Notes: generated by a model not told the origin, from the sequence alone. DNA of 64,000 nucleotides from Gemmatimonadota bacterium (GCA_020161135.1 JAIUOB010000001.1:372001-436000); one strand, 5' to 3'. Shown: positions 17,063 through 26,089, counted from the stretch's first letter. A program made the numbers and translations.

Positions 17063-18127
17063 ATGACTTCCGCCCAGACCACCACCGCCGTCACGCCGCG
17101 CGCACCCGCGATTCCGCTGCCCGCGACGCCGCCCACCCTGCCACGCCGCGTCCTCGTCACGGGCGGCGCCGGCTTCATTGGCAGCGCCCTGGTCTGGGCG
17201 CTCAACGAGCTGGGTGTCACGCAGATCGTCGTCACCGACCGGCTCGGCCAGGACGAGAAGTGGCGCAATCTCGTCCCACTGCGCTTCGAGGACTATCTCG
17301 AGGCCGACGAGCTGCTCCCCGCGCTCGACCGCGACGCCCTCGGCGCCTTCGATCTGGTGCTGCACCTCGGCGCCTGCTCTGCGACCACCGAGACCGACGC
17401 CAGTTTCCTGGCCACGAACAACTTCGGCTACACGAAGCACCTCGCCCGCTGGTCGCTCTCGCGCGGCGTGCGATTCGTCTATGCGTCGAGCGCCGCGACG
17501 TACGGCGACGGCACGGCGGGCATGGACGACCAGGCGAACGACCCGGCCTCCCTTGCGCGCCTCCGCCCCCTCAATGCGTACGGCTGGTCCAAGCACGTCT
17601 TCGACCAGTACGCCGCCCAGGCCGGCTTCCTCAAACGCGTCGTGGGGCTCAAGTACTTCAACGTCTTCGGCCCCAACGAGGCGCACAAAGCCGACATGCG
17701 CTCCCTCGTGCACAAGGCCTACGGGCAGGTGCTGGAGACGGGTCGGGTCCGCCTGTTCCGGTCGCACCGCCCCGACTTTGCCGACGGCGCCCAGCAGCGC
17801 GACTTCCTGTATGTGAAGGACGCCATCGCCATGACGCTGCACCTGGCCATGACGCCATCGGCAGGCGGGCTCTACAATATCGGAGGCGGCGTCGCCCATC
17901 GCTGGCTCGACCTCACCGACGCCCTGTTTCGGGCCATGGATCGCGAGCCGGCCATCGAGTTCATCGACATGCCGGAGTCGCTGCGCGCCAAGTACCAGTA
18001 CCACACCCAGGCCGACATCGCGAAGCTCCGCGCGACGGGGTACACGGCGCCGGTCACCCCGCTGGCCGACGCCGTGGCCGACTACGTCCGGGTCTATCTG
18101 AACGGCGACCGCCGACTCGGCGACTGA
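17063..18127 (+). CDS. hldD: ADP-L-glycero-D-manno-heptose 6-epimerase
   Basis: 354 residues from ATG 17063; the upstream in-frame GTG/ATG codons were rejected because the family N-terminus begins just before VLVTGGAGFIGS. The Rossmann NAD(P)-binding motif TGGAGFIGS is followed by the extended-SDR catalytic YASSAATYG and Y-x3-K (YGWSKHVFDQY) motifs. The pattern LGACSATTETD, GLKYFNVFGPNE and QQRDFLYVKDA is diagnostic for HldD/RfaD. The enzyme epimerises ADP-D-glycero-D-manno-heptose for lipopolysaccharide inner core, in the cytoplasm. The N-terminal ~25 residues (Thr/Ala/Pro-rich) are extra. Its TGA overlaps the ATG of the ABC transporter gene, an unexpected partner. Confidence 0.94.
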   Translation: MTSAQTTTAVTPRAPAIPLPATPPTLPRRVLVTGGAGFIGSALVWALNELGVTQIVVTDRLGQDEKWRNLVPLRFEDYLEADELLPALDRDALGAFDLVLHLGACSATTETDASFLATNNFGYTKHLARWSLSRGVRFVYASSAATYGDGTAGMDDQANDPASLARLRPLNAYGWSKHVFDQYAAQAGFLKRVVGLKYFNVFGPNEAHKADMRSLVHKAYGQVLETGRVRLFRSHRPDFADGAQQRDFLYVKDAIAMTLHLAMTPSAGGLYNIGGGVAHRWLDLTDALFRAMDREPAIEFIDMPESLRAKYQYHTQADIAKLRATGYTAPVTPLADAVADYVRVYLNGDRRLGD

Positions 18128-19698
18128 TGGCGGACGGCCGGGAGCGGTCGAGGGGGTCCCTCGCGGCTCGCATCGCGACCGTGGCCCTCCTCGCTGCCTG
18201 TGCCGCCCCGCCCGCCGCGGAATCGCCGGTGACGGCCGCCCCCCCGCTGCGATGGGGAGGCGACGCCGAGGGAGGCGCCCCCTTCGTCGAGGCCGATCCG
18301 GCCAACCCGACGCAGGTGCGCGGCTTCGACGTGGAGATCGCCGAGGCGATGGCGAAGGGGCTGGGCCGGCAGGCGCAGTTCACGCAGGTGGCCTGGGGCG
18401 CGATCGAGGCGTCGGTGGCGCGCGGCGACGTGGACGTGGGGATGTCCGGCCTGGAAGACCGCCCCGCCCTGCGCGCGCGCTTTGCCGTGAGCCTGCCGTA
18501 CTTCGCGTTTCGTGAGGTGCTCGCGGTGCGTCCGGCGGACCGTGCGCGCTTCACGACGCTCGCGTCACTCGCCGGGCGGCGCGTGGGCACGCTGGGCAAC
18601 ACGCTCGCCTACACGCTGCTGCTCGAGGCGCAGCGACAGCACGGCGTGGTACCCGTGTCCTACGACGACGATGTGCACCCGTACACCGATCTGGTCGACG
18701 GGCGGCTCGATGCGGTGCTGCTCGACCATGTCATCGCCGAGCGTGCGGTGCGACGCACCGGTGGTTTCGTGGTGCTCCCCGACGCGGTGGGAACGGGGCG
18801 CTATGTCGCGGTGTTCGCGGCGCGCGACCGTGCGCTGCGCGACTCGGTGGATGCGGTGCTGCGGGCCCGCATGACCGACGGCACGCTCGCGGACATCTAC
18901 ACGCGCTGGGGGGTCATGGACAGCGCGCAGGGCGCGTTCCTGCGTGCGATGGTCGATTCGCTCGGCGGGACGACCGCAGGCGCGGCGGCCGGTGCGTCGG
19001 TGTCGCCCGCTGCGTCGACTCCTGCCGCATCGCCCGCGCACAGCGGAAGCGCGAGAGGTGCCACGGACGCACTGCGCGCGTATCTGCCGGCGCTGCTGCG
19101 TGGCGCACTGCTCACCCTCGCGGTGTCTGTGGCGGCCATGCTGCTGGCGGTGCTGCTGGGCAGCGCCATCGCGGCCGGGCGCGTCTACGGCGCTCCGCCG
19201 CTGCGCGGCGCGCTCACGCTGTACGTCGAGGTGGTGCGGGGCACGCCGGTGTTGCTGCAGCTCTTCGTGCTGTACTACGGGCTGAGCGGCGTCGTGCGGC
19301 TGCCGGCACTCGCCGCGGCCATCCTTGGCCTCGGTCTCAACTACGCCGCGTACGAATCGGAGATCTATCGCTCGTCGCTGCTGGCCATTCCCCGTGCGCA
19401 GCTCGAGGCCGCGCGCACACTGGGGTTGTCGGAGTGGCAGCTCTTTCGCCTGGTACGCGCGCCGCAGGCCTTCCGGCTGGCGCTCGCACCCATGACCAAC
19501 GATTTCGTGGCGCTGCTCAAGGATTCGTCGCTCGTGAGTGTCATCACGGTGGTGGAACTCACGAAGCAGACGGCCATCTACGCCACGAACGTGGGGAGCT
19601 GGCTGGTGCCCGGGCTCCTGTGCGCCGCGCTGTACCTCGCGCTGTCGCTGCCGCTGGCGCGCATGGCGCGGCGGTTGGAGGGGCGATGGAGCCACTGA
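18127..19698 (+). CDS. Polar amino-acid ABC transporter: substrate-binding protein fused to permease
   Basis: 523 residues. The start ATG overlaps the hldD stop (ATGA). The N-terminus ends in lipobox LAAC (Cys25). Residues 35-265 form a family-3 solute-binding domain (VRGFDVEIAEAMAKGLGRQ, DVDVGMSGLEDRPALRARF, VDGRLDAVLLDHVIAE). After an Ala/Ser/Thr-rich linker (about 275-310) comes a HisM/GlnP-type permease domain (LRAYLPALLRGALLTLAVS, VEVVRGTPVLLQLFVLYYGLSG, EIYRSSLLAIPRAQLEAARTLG with the EAA loop). Such fusions are known for glutamine/glutamate importers. The substrate is probably a polar amino acid. It overlaps the ATPase gene by 13 bp, so the importer is complete in two genes. Confidence 0.92.
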   Translation: MADGRERSRGSLAARIATVALLAACAAPPAAESPVTAAPPLRWGGDAEGGAPFVEADPANPTQVRGFDVEIAEAMAKGLGRQAQFTQVAWGAIEASVARGDVDVGMSGLEDRPALRARFAVSLPYFAFREVLAVRPADRARFTTLASLAGRRVGTLGNTLAYTLLLEAQRQHGVVPVSYDDDVHPYTDLVDGRLDAVLLDHVIAERAVRRTGGFVVLPDAVGTGRYVAVFAARDRALRDSVDAVLRARMTDGTLADIYTRWGVMDSAQGAFLRAMVDSLGGTTAGAAAGASVSPAASTPAASPAHSGSARGATDALRAYLPALLRGALLTLAVSVAAMLLAVLLGSAIAAGRVYGAPPLRGALTLYVEVVRGTPVLLQLFVLYYGLSGVVRLPALAAAILGLGLNYAAYESEIYRSSLLAIPRAQLEAARTLGLSEWQLFRLVRAPQAFRLALAPMTNDFVALLKDSSLVSVITVVELTKQTAIYATNVGSWLVPGLLCAALYLALSLPLARMARRLEGRWSH

Positions 19699-20366
19699 AC
19701 GGCGCCGCGCTGCGCATGGTGGGCGTCCGGCTGGCCCGCGCGGGGCGCGAGGTGCTGCGCGATGTCACGCTCACCGTGGCGCCAGGCGAGGTGTGCGTGC
19801 TGATGGGCCCGTCGGGCGCGGGAAAGTCGACGATTCTGCGCATCGCCGTCGCGCTCGAGCCGTTCGATGCCGGCGCGGTGCAGGTGGGTGCTGCGACGTT
19901 GCGGCCGGGCGCGCTGCCACGCGAGTCGGCGCTGCGTGCCCTGCGAGCCGCGGCGGGCATGGTGTTCCAGCAGCACGCGCTGTTCGCGCACCTCACCGCG
20001 CTGGAGAACGTGACGCTGGCGCCGGTGCATGCGGGAGGACTCGACGTCGCCGAGGCGACAGCGCGCGCGCGTCAGTTGCTTGCGTCGCTCGATGTGGCGC
20101 ACCGGGCCGATGCACTGCCGCACGAACTGTCCGGCGGCGAAGCGCAGCGCGTCGCCATCGCCCGCGCGTTGGCGCGGGACCCGCAACTGCTGCTGCTCGA
20201 TGAACCGACCGCCGCGCTGGACGCCGAACGGAGAGCCGCGCTCGCGGCGACGCTGCGCGCGTTGGCGAAAGAGGGACGCGCGCTGCTGCTCACCACGCAT
20301 GATCGTGGGTTTGCAGAGGAAGTGGCGGACCGCGTCCTCGAACTTCGAGAAGGACGAACTGCGTGA
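19686..20366 (+). CDS. Amino-acid ABC transporter ATP-binding protein
   Basis: 226 residues from ATG 19686; a longer in-frame reading only covers the permease gene in another frame. Walker A is GPSGAGKST (41-49), the Q-loop FQQHALF (94-100), the signature LSGGEAQ (148-154), Walker B LLLLDEP (168-174) and the H-loop His in TTHD. It belongs to the PAO/GlnQ branch and powers the fused binding-protein/permease encoded just upstream (13 bp overlap). The last codons read Gly-Arg-Thr-Ala-stop, and the sequence ACTGCGTGAGCC covering the stop is the reverse complement of the intergenic repeat unit that follows, so the repeat appears to supply the end of this gene. Confidence 0.94.
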   Translation: MEPLNGAALRMVGVRLARAGREVLRDVTLTVAPGEVCVLMGPSGAGKSTILRIAVALEPFDAGAVQVGAATLRPGALPRESALRALRAAAGMVFQQHALFAHLTALENVTLAPVHAGGLDVAEATARARQLLASLDVAHRADALPHELSGGEAQRVAIARALARDPQLLLLDEPTAALDAERRAALAATLRALAKEGRALLLTTHDRGFAEEVADRVLELREGRTA

Positions 20367-20675
20367 GCCACAACGGCGGGAGCGCGTGACGCGACAGGCT
20401 GCACGGCGTGAGCAGGACAGGCTCGACGGCGTGGGCGGTTCAACAACGGAAACCACGGAAGCGGGTCCGCGACCGCCGTCGAGCCTGTCTCGCTCACGCG
20501 GTGCAGCCTGTCGCCCCACTCCGCTCACGCAGTTCCGGCTCACGCCGTCCGCAGTCCCGCGCTCACGCAGTTCCGGCTCACGCCGTTCGCAGTCCCGCGC
20601 TCACGCAGTTCCGGCTCACGCCGTTCGCAGTCCCGCGCTCACGCAGTTCCGGCTCACGCAGTCCGCAGTCCCCGC
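20364..20675. repeat. Composite repeat element between convergent genes (copy D)
   Basis: Two structures are visible. First, an inverted repeat with 41-base arms at 20391-20431 and 20474-20514 (three mismatches, 42-base loop). Second, a tandem array of a 38 bp unit beginning GCTCACGCAGTTCCGG at 20523, 20561 and 20599, with a variant fourth copy from 20637. Within each unit GCTCACGC occurs twice. The array enters the 3' end of glgA, and the reverse complement of the unit covers the stop of the ABC ATPase. There are no unique spacers, so this is not CRISPR. Confidence 0.9.
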
Positions 20676-22093
20676 GCAAAGGCGTAGACGCGTCCGTACT
20701 CCTCCGCCGCTCTCGTCCACGAGTGATCTTCGCGCATCCCGCGGGTGCGGAGGATCTCCCAACTCTCCCGCGCGCGGTACGTCGTGAGCGCCCGCGCGAT
20801 CGCGTCCCTCAGGTGCGCGACCTCGAACGGGTGAAACCGGAACCCATTGCCGTCGAAGCCCTCGCGGACCGTATCGGCCAGCCCTCCGGTCGCGCGGACG
20901 ATGGGGACACTCCCGTACCGCAGCGCGATGAGTTGACCCAATCCGCACGGTTCGAATCGCGACGGCATCACGAAGGCATCGCTGCCCGCGTAGATGCGCT
21001 GCGCGAAGGCGGCGTCGAAGCCGATGCGAATGGCACAGCGGTCGGGGAACCGCGCGCCGACATACCGGAATGCATCCTCGAGGTCCTGCTGTCCGGTGCC
21101 CAGCAGCACGAGTTGTGCGTTGGTCTGCTCCATGAGCCACGGCAGCGCCCCGTGCAGGAGGTCGAACCCCTTCTGCTGCACGAGGCGTGAGACGACGCCG
21201 AGCAACGGGCGATCGGCATCGACCGTGAGGCCGCACTCGGCCTGCAGCGCCGCCTTGCACGCTGCCTTGCCGCTCACATCGTCGGCCGTGTAGGGCGCGA
21301 CGAGATGACGGTCGGTGGCCGGATCGTACAGCGTGGTGTCGATGCCGTTGAGGATGCCGACCACGCGGGACCCGCGGTGCCGCAGCAGGCCATCGAGCCG
21401 CTCCCCGAACTCCGCCGTGCGGATCTCCTGCGCATAGGTGGGACTCACCGTCGTCACCACATCGGCGTGCAGGATGCCGCGCGCCATGCAGTTGAACGTC
21501 CCGCCGATGCCGGGCCCCATCCCATTCTCCACCAACCCGTACTCACCGAGCCCGGTGAGGCCGAGCACCTCCGGCGCGACCTGTCCCTGATACGCGAGGT
21601 TGTGGATGGTGAACACCGTCGCGACGTGCCCGAACGTGTAGGCATGCCGCGTCTTCATGTAGTTGATGACGAGGGCCGCGTGCCAGTCGTGCGCATGCAC
21701 CAGGTCGGGGTTCCATCCCTCCACCTCGCGCAGGTACTGCATGGTGTCCAGCACGCCCCGTGCGAACAGGATGAAGCGGCGATGGTCGTCGGGTTCGCCG
21801 TACACCTGCCCGCGTTCGAAGGCCGCGGGGATGTCGAGGAACAGCAGGGCGGTGTCGTCCACGCCGCGCCACACCCGCAGCTCCTCCGCCCGATCACCCA
21901 GCGGCAGGAAGCCGGCGGCGACCGGCCCGGTCATGGGGACCCCCCGTTCGCGCAGCGCGCGGTAGCGCGGCATCACGACGCGCACGTCATGGCCGGCGGC
22001 ACGCAGGGCGGCGGGGAGCGCACCGGCCACATCGGCCAGTCCACCGGTCTTCACATAGGGGGCCGCCTCGGCGGCGACGAAGAGGACGCGCAT
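20654..22093 (-). CDS. glgA: Glycogen synthase (ADP-glucose type)
   Basis: 479 residues, the standard bacterial GlgA length. The ADP-glucose binding motif KTGGLADV (15-22) opens the protein. The GT5 starch-catalytic domain is seen in [15 protein letters not shown], and the C-terminal GT1 domain in [47 protein letters not shown]. It elongates alpha-1,4-glucan from ADP-glucose in the cytoplasm. It is divergent from glgC (71 bp between starts), which makes its substrate, so both probably share a control region. The C-terminal codons (Leu-Arg-Thr-Ala-stop) lie inside the intergenic tandem repeat. Confidence 0.96.
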   Translation of the reverse strand: MRVLFVAAEAAPYVKTGGLADVAGALPAALRAAGHDVRVVMPRYRALRERGVPMTGPVAAGFLPLGDRAEELRVWRGVDDTALLFLDIPAAFERGQVYGEPDDHRRFILFARGVLDTMQYLREVEGWNPDLVHAHDWHAALVINYMKTRHAYTFGHVATVFTIHNLAYQGQVAPEVLGLTGLGEYGLVENGMGPGIGGTFNCMARGILHADVVTTVSPTYAQEIRTAEFGERLDGLLRHRGSRVVGILNGIDTTLYDPATDRHLVAPYTADDVSGKAACKAALQAECGLTVDADRPLLGVVSRLVQQKGFDLLHGALPWLMEQTNAQLVLLGTGQQDLEDAFRYVGARFPDRCAIRIGFDAAFAQRIYAGSDAFVMPSRFEPCGLGQLIALRYGSVPIVRATGGLADTVREGFDGNGFRFHPFEVAHLRDAIARALTTYRARESWEILRTRGMREDHSWTRAAEEYGRVYAFARGLRTA

Positions 22094-22164
22094 GGGCGAA
22101 CCTTACGCCGCGCGGGTACGCAGCGCAAAATGCACGGAACCCGCCTTCCGGAGCGAATTCCCGC

Positions 22165-23427
22165 ATGACCCCGAACAACCGCGGCATCCTGGCCCGCAAC
22201 GCCATGGCCTATGTGCTCGCCGGGGGGCGTGGATCGCGACTGTACGAGCTCACCGATCGCCGCGCGAAGCCGGCCGTGTACTTCGGCGGCAAGACGCGCA
22301 TCATCGACTTCGCGCTGTCCAACGCCATCAACAGCGGCATCCGGCGCATCGGCGTGGCCACGCAGTACAAGGCGCACAGCCTCATCCGGCATTTGCAGCG
22401 TGGCTGGAACTTCCTCCGCCCCGAGCGCAACGAGAGCTTCGATATCCTGCCTGCGTCACAACGCGTCAGCGAAACCCAGTGGTACGATGGGACGGCGGAC
22501 GCGGTGTATCAGAACATGGACATCATCGAGGCGTACCATCCGGAGTTCATGGTCGTGCTGGCCGGCGACCATGTGTACAAGATGGACTACGAGCTCATGC
22601 TGCAGCAGCACGTGAACCAGGGGGCCGACGTGACGGTCGGCGTGCTCGAGGTGCCGCGCCGCGAGGCGACCGGGTTCGGCGTGATGCACGTCGATGCCCA
22701 CGATCGCATCGTGACGTTTCTCGAGAAGCCCGCCGATCCGCCCGGCATTCCCGGCAACCCGGACATGGCGCTCGCGAGCATGGGCATCTACGTGTTCCGC
22801 ACGGCGTTCCTGTTCGAGCAGTTGCGGCGCGATGCGGCCGACCCCGCGTCGAGTCGTGATTTCGGCAAGGACATCATCCCGTACATCGTCCAGCACGGCA
22901 AGGCGGTCGCGCACCGCTTCAGCACGTCGTGCGTGAAGTCCGCGAGCGAGACCGAGGCCTACTGGCGCGACGCCGGCACCATCGACGCGTACTGGGAAGC
23001 CAACATCGACCTCACCGCCGTCATCCCCGGGCTCGACCTGTACGACCACGAATGGCCCATCTGGACCTACGCCGAGATCACGCCGCCGGCCAAGTTCGTG
23101 CACAACGAGGATGGCCGGCGCGGGCACGCGCTCAGCTCGCTGGTGTCCGGCGGGTGCATCGTGTCGGGGTCGTACCTGCACAAGTCGCTGCTGTTCACGG
23201 GCGTCAAGGTGCACTCGTTCTCGCACCTCGAAGGGGCGGTCCTGCTCCCCGACGTCGATGTCGGCCGAGGGGCGCGGCTCACGCGCGTGGTCGTCGACCG
23301 CGGCGTGCGCATCCCCTCCGGTCTCGTGGTCGGTGAGGACCCGCTGCTCGACGCGAAGCGCTTCCGCCGCAGCGAGCGCGGCACGGTGCTCATCACGCAA
23401 CCGATGATCGATCGCCTGCGCACCTGA
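22165..23427 (+). CDS. glgC: Glucose-1-phosphate adenylyltransferase
   Basis: 420 residues, normal for GlgC. The nucleotidyltransferase motif [29 protein letters not shown], the catalytic-loop segment [12 protein letters not shown], and a left-handed beta-helix C-terminal part ([38 protein letters not shown]) are all present. It produces ADP-glucose from ATP and glucose-1-phosphate, the committed step of glycogen synthesis, and is usually allosterically controlled. It pairs with divergent glgA. Branching enzyme and phosphorylase are not in the window. A small lipoprotein gene follows 28 bp downstream. Confidence 0.96.
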   Translation: MTPNNRGILARNAMAYVLAGGRGSRLYELTDRRAKPAVYFGGKTRIIDFALSNAINSGIRRIGVATQYKAHSLIRHLQRGWNFLRPERNESFDILPASQRVSETQWYDGTADAVYQNMDIIEAYHPEFMVVLAGDHVYKMDYELMLQQHVNQGADVTVGVLEVPRREATGFGVMHVDAHDRIVTFLEKPADPPGIPGNPDMALASMGIYVFRTAFLFEQLRRDAADPASSRDFGKDIIPYIVQHGKAVAHRFSTSCVKSASETEAYWRDAGTIDAYWEANIDLTAVIPGLDLYDHEWPIWTYAEITPPAKFVHNEDGRRGHALSSLVSGGCIVSGSYLHKSLLFTGVKVHSFSHLEGAVLLPDVDVGRGARLTRVVVDRGVRIPSGLVVGEDPLLDAKRFRRSERGTVLITQPMIDRLRT

Positions 23428-23455
23428 GCGCGGCGCACTCCTTCCCGAGGCTCCC

Positions 23456-23923
23456 ATGCCCGGTCTTTCGCATTCTGCCTGGCCGCGGCGCGCACCGCGC
23501 CGCTGGCGCCATACGGCGGCACTGCTCGCCCTGCCCCTCACCCTCGCGGCCGGCTGTGGCCCGCGCACCTCGACGGCCGGGGGCGTCGGCACCAGCACGC
23601 TCAGCGTGATCCTGATGGTGAACAACCGCAGCTACTTCGACGTGAACATATACGCCCTCCGCTCGCCTGGTGGCGCCGGGCGCCGTCTGGGCACGGTGAG
23701 CGGCGGCACGAATGTCACGCTGCGCGTGCCGGAGAATGAGCTGCAGCCCGGCGGCCGCCTGCAGGTGAGTGTCCGCGCCATCAGCGGTCGCACGACGTGG
23801 ATCAGCCAACCCATCAGCGTGTCGACACGCGTCATCGCGCAGCTCGATGTCGTCGCCACCAACAACGGCGACCTGTCCCAGTCGCAGCTCTATCCGCGAC
23901 AGGGGGAAGGCGGGTCACCCTGA
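23456..23923 (+). CDS. Small lipoprotein, unknown function
   Basis: 155 residues. A signal peptide with a long Arg-rich n-region (WPRRAPRRWR) and a hydrophobic core ends at Cys34 (LAAGC), so a lipoprotein is likely. The mature part is one small beta-rich domain (LSVILMVNNRSYFDVNIYALRSPGG, NVTLRVPENELQPGGRLQVSVRAI). No known family was recognised, but the pattern 'V.N..... D.NIYA' followed by a Ser/Thr-rich loop resembles small surface beta-sandwich proteins. It may be co-transcribed with glgC (28 bp gap) without sharing its function. It converges with the beta-lactamase-like gene. Confidence 0.7.
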   Translation: MPGLSHSAWPRRAPRRWRHTAALLALPLTLAAGCGPRTSTAGGVGTSTLSVILMVNNRSYFDVNIYALRSPGGAGRRLGTVSGGTNVTLRVPENELQPGGRLQVSVRAISGRTTWISQPISVSTRVIAQLDVVATNNGDLSQSQLYPRQGEGGSP

Positions 23924-23933
23924 CCGCGCACGA

Positions 23934-24893
23934 TCACCGTGGCGTGCGCCACGCCGCCACCACCGCCGCGCCGATGCGCCCGATCACGGCGTTCCCCTCG
24001 CTGTCGCTCCAGTAGCGGGTGTCCCGGTTCTCCTTGGTGAGCACGCACACCACCACCTTGGCCGGCAGCGTGTACACCCCACAGTCCGTGCGCGCCTGGT
24101 CGACATCGCCCGACTTGTGGGCGAGCGGAACGCCGTAGCTGAACTTCTCGAGCTTGCTGTCGTCGCGATTGTTCGACAGCACGAACAGCATGGTCGAGTC
24201 GGCGGCGGGACTCACCGCCTTCCCCTGCGCCATGAGCGCAAAGAGCTGCGCCATCTCGTTGGGGGTGGTCACCCCGAGCCCGTACTTGGCCGAGCTGTCG
24301 GGGGCCACCGACGCAATGCGCGTCATCGAGCCCGAATGCACCTTGGTGTGCGGCAGCCCCAGCGCCTCCATCTTCTGCCAGACGCGCCGGATCTTGATGC
24401 GATCGAGCACGAGATTGGTGGCGGTGTTGTCGCTCAGCGTGCTCATGAGCCACGCCACGTCCCACAGGCGCAGCGTGAGCGGCGTGCGCAGGAACTGCAG
24501 CTCACCCGCACCGCCCACCTTGTCGAGCTGGGTGAGCACGATCGGGTCGTCGAGCGAGAGCTGCTTCTGCTCCGCCAGGTCAAAGAGCGCGACCAGCACC
24601 GGCACCTTGATGAGCGAGGCGGTGGGAAAGGTCTCGTCGCCGCGCCGCTCGAGGTGCTCACCGGTGGCGAGGTTCGTGATGCTGTAGCCCACCACGCCGC
24701 GATGGGCGTCGGCGAGGCTGTCGATGGTGCGGCGGAGCGCCTGCACCGTAGGCGTGGTCGAATTCGGTCGCGCCATCACGGGGGGCACACCGGCGGGCGG
24801 TGCACCCGTCGTCTGCGCCAGCGCGCGCGGCGCGGGGAGTGTGGTGCACGCGGACACCGCCAGCGCGCACGCGAGAACGGGGAGGAGTCGCAT
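23934..24893 (-). CDS. Class A beta-lactamase/transpeptidase-fold serine hydrolase, lipoprotein
   Basis: 319 residues. A signal peptide ends at Cys16 (AVSAC). The class A fold motifs are SxxK (Ser93-Leu-Ile-Lys96), SDN (154-156) and KSG in place of KTG (260-262). The omega-loop Glu of true class A beta-lactamases (Ambler Glu166, ExxLN) is not seen; the matching stretch reads TRIASVAPDSSAKYGLG. It is therefore either a poor beta-lactamase or a related serine hydrolase acting on peptidoglycan or another acyl substrate. It would act in the periplasm, membrane-anchored. Nothing in the context suggests a resistance island. Confidence 0.85.
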   Translation of the reverse strand: MRLLPVLACALAVSACTTLPAPRALAQTTGAPPAGVPPVMARPNSTTPTVQALRRTIDSLADAHRGVVGYSITNLATGEHLERRGDETFPTASLIKVPVLVALFDLAEQKQLSLDDPIVLTQLDKVGGAGELQFLRTPLTLRLWDVAWLMSTLSDNTATNLVLDRIKIRRVWQKMEALGLPHTKVHSGSMTRIASVAPDSSAKYGLGVTTPNEMAQLFALMAQGKAVSPAADSTMLFVLSNNRDDSKLEKFSYGVPLAHKSGDVDQARTDCGVYTLPAKVVVCVLTKENRDTRYWSDSEGNAVIGRIGAAVVAAWRTPR

Positions 24894-25038
24894 GACCGGG
24901 AACTTAACGTCCCCTCTGCGCCTCGCTCCCCGCCTCGTGTCCCGGTCCGCCCCTCCGCGGCGGGACTGCCGGCGCCGCCCCTCTCATTGACCGCGGGCGC
25001 CGTCTCCTGCTCTGACGATCACCGTGCCGGTTTGTTGG

Positions 25039-25923
25039 TCACGCGTTCACGGCCACCGTCAGTGTGGCCCGGTACCCGTTGGTCACGTCGCCACTCATCG
25101 TGGCGAGCTGCAACTGACTGCCGTCGCTGAAGACGTTGTCGCTCGCCAGCGAGACGCCCGCCAGGTTGCGCACGCTCGACTCGTAGCCCGCAGTCGCGTA
25201 CACCACGTCACATGTGGCCTTGGGGAGCGCGATCTGCGACGTGGCCACCTTGTTGCGATAGTCCGCCGCTGCCGCGAGGGTGTTGAACACCTCGAAGTGG
25301 ATGTGCGGCCAGCGGCCGCTGTAGCAGCCGGGGAAGATGGTCGTGAAGGACAGCTTGCCGTTCGCGTCAGCCGCCTGCACACCGCGCAGCCAGTTCTGGT
25401 TGGTCACGCCCGACGAGTACAGTGAGTAGTTGCCCGCCCGGTCGCAGTGCCAGAGGTACACGGCGCGGTTCGCGAGCGGCGCGCAGGTCGTGGCCGAGAC
25501 GATGGTGAGATCGATCGTCAGCACCACGCCGCTGACCGTGCCGCTGAGCCCCGCGAAGCTGCTGCGCAGGTCGCTGCGCACCACGCCCGTCTGGTTCAGC
25601 ACGTTCGCACCGTTCGAACCGTCGCCGGGGTACGGACCCGCGGTCTCCTCGGGAATCCTGGAGCAGCTCGCCGTGCCACCGCTGGACGATCCGCCGGTGT
25701 TCGTGTCCTCGGTCGTGGGCGCCGTCGTGCTGTCACCACCGCACCCGAAGAGCTGCAACGCGCCCCAGCCGAGACCGAGTCGTGTGGCTGTGCGCAGCAG
25801 ACGGCGACGATCCATCGCATCGCCCGTCGCCAGGAGATCGCGATGCAGACCACCCTGATCGTCGTGATCGTCGTGGCCGTGGTGCCGATGTGTTTGCGGC
25901 GAGGCGTGCATGGAAAGACTCAT
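25039..25923 (-). CDS. Exported intradiol ring-cleavage dioxygenase-like protein
   Basis: 294 residues. The dioxygenase domain (about 90-290) keeps all four non-haem Fe(III) ligands by pattern: Tyr166 (WHCDRAGNYSLY), Tyr201 (FPGCYSGRWPH), His207 and His209 (HIHFEV). ETAGPYPGDG near residue 93 is the usual opening. Catechol- or protocatechuate-type intradiol enzymes cleave aromatic diols, but this branch is exported. DRRRLLRTATRLGLGWGAL (38-56) resembles a twin-arginine signal followed by Cys61, so it may be a Tat lipoprotein. The first 36 residues are unusually His/Asp-rich (HRHHGHDDHDD). The substrate is unknown. It is transcribed alone. Confidence 0.85.
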   Translation of the reverse strand: MSLSMHASPQTHRHHGHDDHDDQGGLHRDLLATGDAMDRRRLLRTATRLGLGWGALQLFGCGGDSTTAPTTEDTNTGGSSSGGTASCSRIPEETAGPYPGDGSNGANVLNQTGVVRSDLRSSFAGLSGTVSGVVLTIDLTIVSATTCAPLANRAVYLWHCDRAGNYSLYSSGVTNQNWLRGVQAADANGKLSFTTIFPGCYSGRWPHIHFEVFNTLAAAADYRNKVATSQIALPKATCDVVYATAGYESSVRNLAGVSLASDNVFSDGSQLQLATMSGDVTNGYRATLTVAVNA

Positions 25924-26044
25924 GATGTGCGCGGGTGACGCGCGCGGCGCGGTCTGTCCGCGCCCGTCGTGTCACCGTTCAGGCAGGAGACACGTCACCG
26001 CGATCGCACCCCATGTGTCGTCTCCCACGCACGTCGTGAGCCGA

Positions 26045-26074
26045 CGGTCGCGCCCCATCACGGCGGCGCGACCG
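26045..26074 (-). terminator. Candidate terminator hairpin after the fasciclin gene
   Basis: Perfect 10 bp inverted repeat CGGTCGCGCC/GGCGCGACCG with a 10-base loop, 15 bp beyond the fasciclin stop. No T-run follows, so it is a weak or Rho-assisted candidate. Confidence 0.4.
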
Positions 26075-26089
26075 GACCGAAACGCACCA

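Noticed and set aside
20523..20675. CRISPR array
   Set aside because: The 38 bp units are adjacent with no unique spacers, and no cas genes are present; it is a plain tandem repeat.
23934..24893. Antibiotic-resistance determinant
   Set aside because: Fold motifs fit class A enzymes, but the key omega-loop Glu is missing and there is no mobile context.
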